Origin: Nocardia abscessus NBRC 100374
Lineage (GTDB): Bacteria > Actinomycetota > Actinomycetes > Mycobacteriales > Mycobacteriaceae
NCBI RefSeq assembly: GCF_000308455.1
Contig: NZ_BAFP01000113.1
Coordinates: 1-64,000 of the forward strand
Length of the DNA: 64,000 nucleotides
Direction: 5' to 3'
The notes under the pieces are model-generated. The model was not told the origin of the DNA. It saw only the letters and a program-made list of their open reading frames with translations, and searched no databases. The stretch's first letter is position 1; the number at the start of each line of letters is the position of its first letter. Positions 60,730-64,000 of this stretch are shown here, piece by piece. Position numbers and translations under genes: made by a program.

Positions 60730-61916
60730 GCGATCGGGCAGCGGGGCGAGGACACGGCATGAGCGACGACGCACAGTCCCGCCGTTGGCGATTGGTGCTC
60801 GGCGCGGCTGCGGAGGAAGGGCTCGGCGGGCTGGGTTCCGGCGCGGACGCGGCCATGGACCGGGCGCTGTCGGCGCTGTACAACACCGATGACGAGACCT
60901 CGCCCGGCAAGCGCACCGGTGGTTTGCAAGGTTCCGCGCCGCGCGTGGCCCGCTGGCTCGGCGACATTCGCAGCTACTTCCCCGCCACCGTCGTCGAGGT
61001 CATGCAGCGCGACGCCGTGGAGCGACTGGATCTCACGCAGTTGCTGCTGGAGCCGGAACTGCTCGAGGCGGTGGAGCCGGACGTGCACCTGGTCGGCACG
61101 TTGCTGAGCCTGAACCGGGTGATGCCCGAGACCACCAAGGCGACCGCGCGCATGGTGGTGGAGAAGGTGGTGCGGGAGATCGAGCAGCGCGTCGCGGCGC
61201 ACACTGTCACCGCGGTCTCCGGTGCGCTGAACCGCGCCGCCCGCGTCACCCGGCCGAAATTGCGCGATATCGACTGGAACCGCACTATTCGCAAGAACCT
61301 CGCCACCTACCTGCCCGAGCACCGCACCGTGGTACCCGAACGGCTGGTCGGCTACGGCCGCAAGGCGCAGGCGGTGCGGCGCGACGTGGTGCTGGCCATC
61401 GACCAGTCCGGTTCGATGGCCGCCAGCGTGGTGTACGCGTCGGTGTTCGGCGCGGTGCTGGCCTCGATGCGGTCGCTGCGCACGTCGCTGGTGGTCTTCG
61501 ACACCGAGATCGTCGACCTGACCGACAAACTCGACGACCCGGTGGACGTGCTGTTCGGCACGCAACTCGGCGGCGGCACCGACATCAACCGGGCCCTCGC
61601 CTACTGCCAGTCCTTGGTCACCCGCCCGGCCGACACGTTGTTCGTCCTGATCTCCGACCTCTACGAGGGAGGTATCCGCGACGAGATGCTGCGCCGCGTC
61701 CGCTCGATGCAGGAGTCCGGCGTGCAGGTCGTCGTGCTGCTCGCCCTCTCCGACGACGGCGCCCCCGCCTTCGATCACGACAACGCCGCGGCCCTCGGCG
61801 CGCTGGGCATCCCGGCTTTCGCCTGCACGCCCGACAAATTCCCCACCCTGTTGGCCGTGGCCCTGGACCGCGGCGATGTCCAATCCTGGGCAAACGCCAA
61901 CGCCGCGCACCATTAG
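60726..61916 (+). CDS. VWA-domain (CoxE-like) protein, partner of MoxR ATPase
   Basis: This 396-residue protein has an N-terminal helical region (VVEVMQRDAVERLDLTQLLL) and a C-terminal von Willebrand A domain with a complete MIDAS site: D226-x-S-x-S in AIDQSGSMA, a threonine/aspartate in GGGTDINRAL, and the aspartate in LISDLYEGG. Such proteins pair with MoxR ATPases to remodel or load metals into target proteins. ATG 60726 overlaps the DUF5682 stop; ATG 60759 gives a second, similar start (MSDDAQSRRW). It closes the operon. Confidence 0.9.
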   Translation: MSDRAAGRGHGMSDDAQSRRWRLVLGAAAEEGLGGLGSGADAAMDRALSALYNTDDETSPGKRTGGLQGSAPRVARWLGDIRSYFPATVVEVMQRDAVERLDLTQLLLEPELLEAVEPDVHLVGTLLSLNRVMPETTKATARMVVEKVVREIEQRVAAHTVTAVSGALNRAARVTRPKLRDIDWNRTIRKNLATYLPEHRTVVPERLVGYGRKAQAVRRDVVLAIDQSGSMAASVVYASVFGAVLASMRSLRTSLVVFDTEIVDLTDKLDDPVDVLFGTQLGGGTDINRALAYCQSLVTRPADTLFVLISDLYEGGIRDEMLRRVRSMQESGVQVVVLLALSDDGAPAFDHDNAAALGALGIPAFACTPDKFPTLLAVALDRGDVQSWANANAAHH

Positions 61917-62208
61917 CGCGGCACTTCCGATGTCCGGGGTCTGGCGACAGTCGGTTCTGCTACAGCTCGCGGCGATGGCCTCGACAGCGTATGCACAGGT
62001 CATAGTTCCTCCGCATCGGAGAAGTTGATGTCTCGGACTCGAACCCGCGGCGTTTCCGACGCCGACACACAGGAGACCACCGCGCCATCGGAGCTGGTAG
62101 CCCTATGTGGGAATCCCAAATACTTGCTGAAAATCCCAGCTTGCAGCCCAGTGCTCATGTAAGGATTCCCAGAGCGGGTGTACAAGACCACTTCGGAGGG
62201 GGAACGCA
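61917..62208. other. Region upstream of the DUF5753 regulator
   Basis: No gene is supported here. A 78-codon open frame on the minus strand (62000-62236) has no recognisable similarity. The stretch contains TGGGAATCCCA (62107-62117), GGATTCCC (62163-62170) and AATCCCAG, which look like repeated half-sites and may be operator elements for the regulator that follows. Confidence 0.4.
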
Positions 62209-62310
62209 AGGTCAGAGGCCGGTAGCACGCTTCCACGGCGCCAGCTCGGTCGCTACCTGCGAGAGGCGCGCGAATCGATCGGCCTCACTCTTGTCGAGGC
62301 CGCCCAGTTG

Positions 62311-63093
62311 ATGCAATGGGGGAAGTCCACTTTGCAGCGACTCGAGAAGGGGCAAACCGAGAAGATCCGTACGCACGACATCGTGTTGCTAGGCGAGATC
62401 TATCAATTGAAGCCGGAGGAGACCGCCGACCTGGTGGCGCTGGCCGAACAGACGGCGGTGAAGAACTGGTGGCACGACTACGGTTCGCTGATCTCACCGA
62501 ACTTCGATGTTTACATGGGCCTGGAGTCGTCGGCTCGCGAGATGATGATGTTCCAGTCGTCCGCCATACCTGGCATCCTTCAGACTGCCGACTACGCACG
62601 CACTCTCGATCGCCTGTTCTTTCCCGACGATACCGGGGAAGAACTCGACAGACGGGTAGAGCTTCGCTTGCGTCGGCAAGGGGCGATCACCCGTAGAACG
62701 AACCCGGCCAAGCTGACGGCGATCCTGCACGAGTCGGCATTGCGCACAGTTGTCGGCTCTCCGAAGGTGACGGAAGCCCAAAATCGCCACCTTGCCGATC
62801 TGAGCACGAGGCCGAACATCGATATCCGGGTGCTTCCCTTCCGGGCCGGACTGCCGGTTGGATGGTCCACTGGCCCCTTCGTCATCCTGAACTTCGCACT
62901 GAACAGCAAAGGCGTGCCGATCGAACCCACCTTGGTCTATGCCGAGGCCTTCACCGGTGCGATGTACTTCGAGGACGCCGGTGATGTAGACAGATACCGT
63001 GACGCATACAGGATCCTCCTGCGCGCGGCGATGGAAGACCGGCCGAGTCGAGACCTGATGCGCGAGATCGCACGAAGCAGCAAGGGAGTATGA
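62311..63093 (+). CDS. XRE-family regulator with DUF5753 domain; start codon apparently lost
   Basis: This regulator has a helix-turn-helix N-terminus and a DUF5753 domain (IPGILQTADYARTL, LTAILHESALRTVVG, DIRVLPFRAGLP). The conserved N-terminus is encoded in frame from 62209: SEAGSTLPRRQLGRYLREAR, then ESIGLTLVEAAQLM. The expected start position, five bases after GGAGGGGGA, is AGG rather than ATG or GTG, and no other start exists in frame until TTG 62308/ATG 62311. Translation from there removes half of the DNA-binding domain. It is coupled by ATGA to a DUF397 gene, the usual partner in actinomycetes. Confidence 0.7.
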   Translation: MQWGKSTLQRLEKGQTEKIRTHDIVLLGEIYQLKPEETADLVALAEQTAVKNWWHDYGSLISPNFDVYMGLESSAREMMMFQSSAIPGILQTADYARTLDRLFFPDDTGEELDRRVELRLRRQGAITRRTNPAKLTAILHESALRTVVGSPKVTEAQNRHLADLSTRPNIDIRVLPFRAGLPVGWSTGPFVILNFALNSKGVPIEPTLVYAEAFTGAMYFEDAGDVDRYRDAYRILLRAAMEDRPSRDLMREIARSSKGV

Positions 63094-63305
63094 ACGTGAA
63101 CGTCGACCTATCCGCAGCACAGTGGTTCAAGAGCAGCCACAGCGGCGGAGGACAAGAGTGTGTAGAGGTCGCGTGGCTGGACGGCGGCATGGTCGGCGTC
63201 CGCGACTCGAAGAACCCGACCGGCCCCGCGCTGGTGTTCTCCCCCGGCGACTGGATTGGCTTCACTGCTGGCGTGGCGGGCGGCGAGTTCACTCGCGCTG
63301 GGTAA
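63090..63305 (+). CDS. DUF397 domain protein
   Basis: This 71-residue protein of the DUF397 family has AAQWFKSSHSGGGQECVEVAW, followed by GGMVGVRDSKNP and LVFSPGDWIGF, the complete domain. These small proteins are encoded next to XRE-DUF5753 regulators in Streptomyces and Nocardia (BldB/AbaA-like and WhiJ-like loci) and probably interact with them. ATG 63090 overlaps the regulator's stop. A decayed copy of residues 13-42 is present 230 bases downstream. Confidence 0.9.
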   Translation: MNVNVDLSAAQWFKSSHSGGGQECVEVAWLDGGMVGVRDSKNPTGPALVFSPGDWIGFTAGVAGGEFTRAG

Positions 63306-63354
63306 CACGAAGAGGACTCCAGAGTGGAGACCAACCCATCCGGAGCCCCCCCTA

Positions 63355-63447
63355 GTTCAAGAGCAGCCACAGCGGCGGAGGACACGAGTGCGTGGAGGTC
63401 GCGTGGGTGGACGGCGACATGGTCGGCGTCCGCGACTCGAAGAACCC
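63355..63447 (+). pseudogene. Partial duplicate of the DUF397 gene
   Basis: Ninety-three bases match 63125-63217 with five substitutions. The encoded segment FKSSHSGGGHECVEVAWVDG continues through VRDSKNP and then leaves the DUF397 sequence. The start and the C-terminal third are missing. Two of the five differences are silent, so the copy may have been under selection before it broke. Confidence 0.8.
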
Positions 63448-63520
63448 AGTACACGACCGGCAACGCGTAGATCCCGAGGTTGGGGCCGGAAGCTGGTCCT
63501 CATCGCCACTGAGCAGGAGC

Positions 63521-63553
63521 CCGTGCGGCGCACAGTGGCTGTGCGCCGCACGG
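63521..63553. terminator. Terminator hairpin after the FtsX-type permease gene
   Basis: A perfect 15-base stem (63521-63535 with 63539-63553) with a three-base loop TGG lies four bases after the permease stop on the minus strand. On the plus strand it is followed by TCTTT, so it may work in both directions. Confidence 0.7.
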
Positions 63554-63557
63554 TCTT

Positions 63558-64000
63558 TCAGAGATCGGCGATGGCAGCGAGCGGCGGCGTGCGCGCCGCG
63601 CGCACCGCGGGCCAGAGGGCGGCCAGCACCCCGACGACCGCCGAGCTGACCAGGACGAGCACGAGCTGGTTCCACGGGATGGCGATCTGGTCGAGGCCGA
63701 AGTCGCGCAGCGTGCGCAGGAAGCCGACCCCGAGGCCGAGCCCGAGCACCATGCCGACGATCGCGCCGAACACCGCGATGAGCATCGACTCCAGATAGAT
63801 CGTGCGGCGCACCTGGGCACGCTGCATACCGACCGCGCGCAGCATGCCGATCTCCCTGCGCCGCTCCACCACCGACAGCGCGAGCGTGTTGACGATGCCC
63901 AGGATGGCGATCACCACCGCCAAGGCGAGCAGACCGTACAGGATGGCCAGCAGGGTGTTGATCTGCTTGCCCTGCGCGCCTTTGAACTCCTCGCGGTCCT
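63558..64000 (-). CDS. FtsX-family ABC transporter permease (C-terminal part, cut by the window edge)
   Basis: The last 146 codons of a permease are present; the gene continues beyond the right edge. The visible part holds the C-terminal FtsX domain: a first helix (LLAILYGLLALAVVIAILGI), the conserved cytoplasmic loop RRREIGMLRAVGMQRAQVRR, and two further membrane helices, ending AARTPPLAAIADL. Such permeases pair with an ATPase of the LolD/MacB type to export lipids, peptides or lipoproteins. The partner is presumably outside the window. Confidence 0.9.
   Translation of the reverse strand, partial: DREEFKGAQGKQINTLLAILYGLLALAVVIAILGIVNTLALSVVERRREIGMLRAVGMQRAQVRRTIYLESMLIAVFGAIVGMVLGLGLGVGFLRTLRDFGLDQIAIPWNQLVLVLVSSAVVGVLAALWPAVRAARTPPLAAIADL

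Noticed and set aside
62000..62236. Minus-strand 78-codon open frame upstream of the DUF5753 regulator
   Set aside because: It has a GTG start without a ribosome site, no recognised similarity, and overlaps the conserved in-frame N-terminus of the regulator on the other strand.

Overview
The window is chromosomal DNA from a high-GC actinomycete of the Mycobacteriales, most likely Nocardia or a close relative. The evidence is the MtrA-MtrB-LpqB block, WhiB2, the alkB-rubA-rubB-TetR alkane hydroxylase operon, FbiA/FbiB for coenzyme F420, an LCP cell-wall ligase next to rmlD and wbbL, and very high GC with many GTG starts. From my memory of the M. tuberculosis map, gene order follows the Rv3229c-Rv3268 segment with inversions, losses and insertions. 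No rRNA, tRNA or CRISPR array was seen.

Layout. 0.5-6.6 kb: a wax-ester/diacylglycerol acyltransferase, a small conserved protein, a ferredoxin-type reductase and two tandem acyl-lipid desaturases (lipid storage and unsaturation). 6.7-9.0 kb: BluB-like nitroreductase, a small ORF and a thiolase. 9.3-11.0 kb: a probable stress-response regulatory cassette (XRE regulator, EspR-like protein, ImmA-type protease). 11.3-24.6 kb, almost all minus strand: hpf, a ComF-type phosphoribosyltransferase, lpqB-mtrB-mtrA-tmk, ahcY, a second alkB, then the alkB-rubA-rubB-tetR operon and a NUDIX hydrolase. 24.7-33.0 kb: fbiA-fbiB diverge from whiB2, followed by a degenerate zincin, DUF3499, and manB, a SIS protein and manA, which supply mannose-phosphate for the envelope.

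33.1-42.0 kb is an accessory stretch: a CDF transporter, an FAD amine-oxidase/CrtI-like enzyme, a broken TetR gene that still faces two intact palindromic operators and a DUF4267 membrane protein, a C4-dicarboxylate transporter divergent from its CitA/DcuS-type two-component system, and a P450. 42.0-47.7 kb: TIGR03089 and LCP proteins, then rmlD, an array of imperfect ~65-bp repeats, wbbL and a sugar-nucleotide pyrophosphorylase (arabinogalactan linker synthesis). 47.8-50.6 kb: a carboxylesterase and small housekeeping proteins.

51-62 kb is the most unusual region. A two-gene unit (Rad50-like ATPase with a CPxC hook plus a small protein carrying an RxxxxH motif) lies opposite a tightly overlapped four-gene operon (SWIM zinc finger, MoxR AAA+, DUF5682, VWA). 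Together they resemble NTP-dependent conflict or quality-control systems; this is inference. The window ends with a DUF5753/DUF397 pair whose regulator appears to have lost its start codon, a decayed DUF397 duplicate, and the C-terminus of an FtsX-type permease running off the right edge.

Several genes in the 26-50 kb part show a TANNNT hexamer 6-8 bases before the start codon and no ribosome binding site, so leaderless transcription seems common here.
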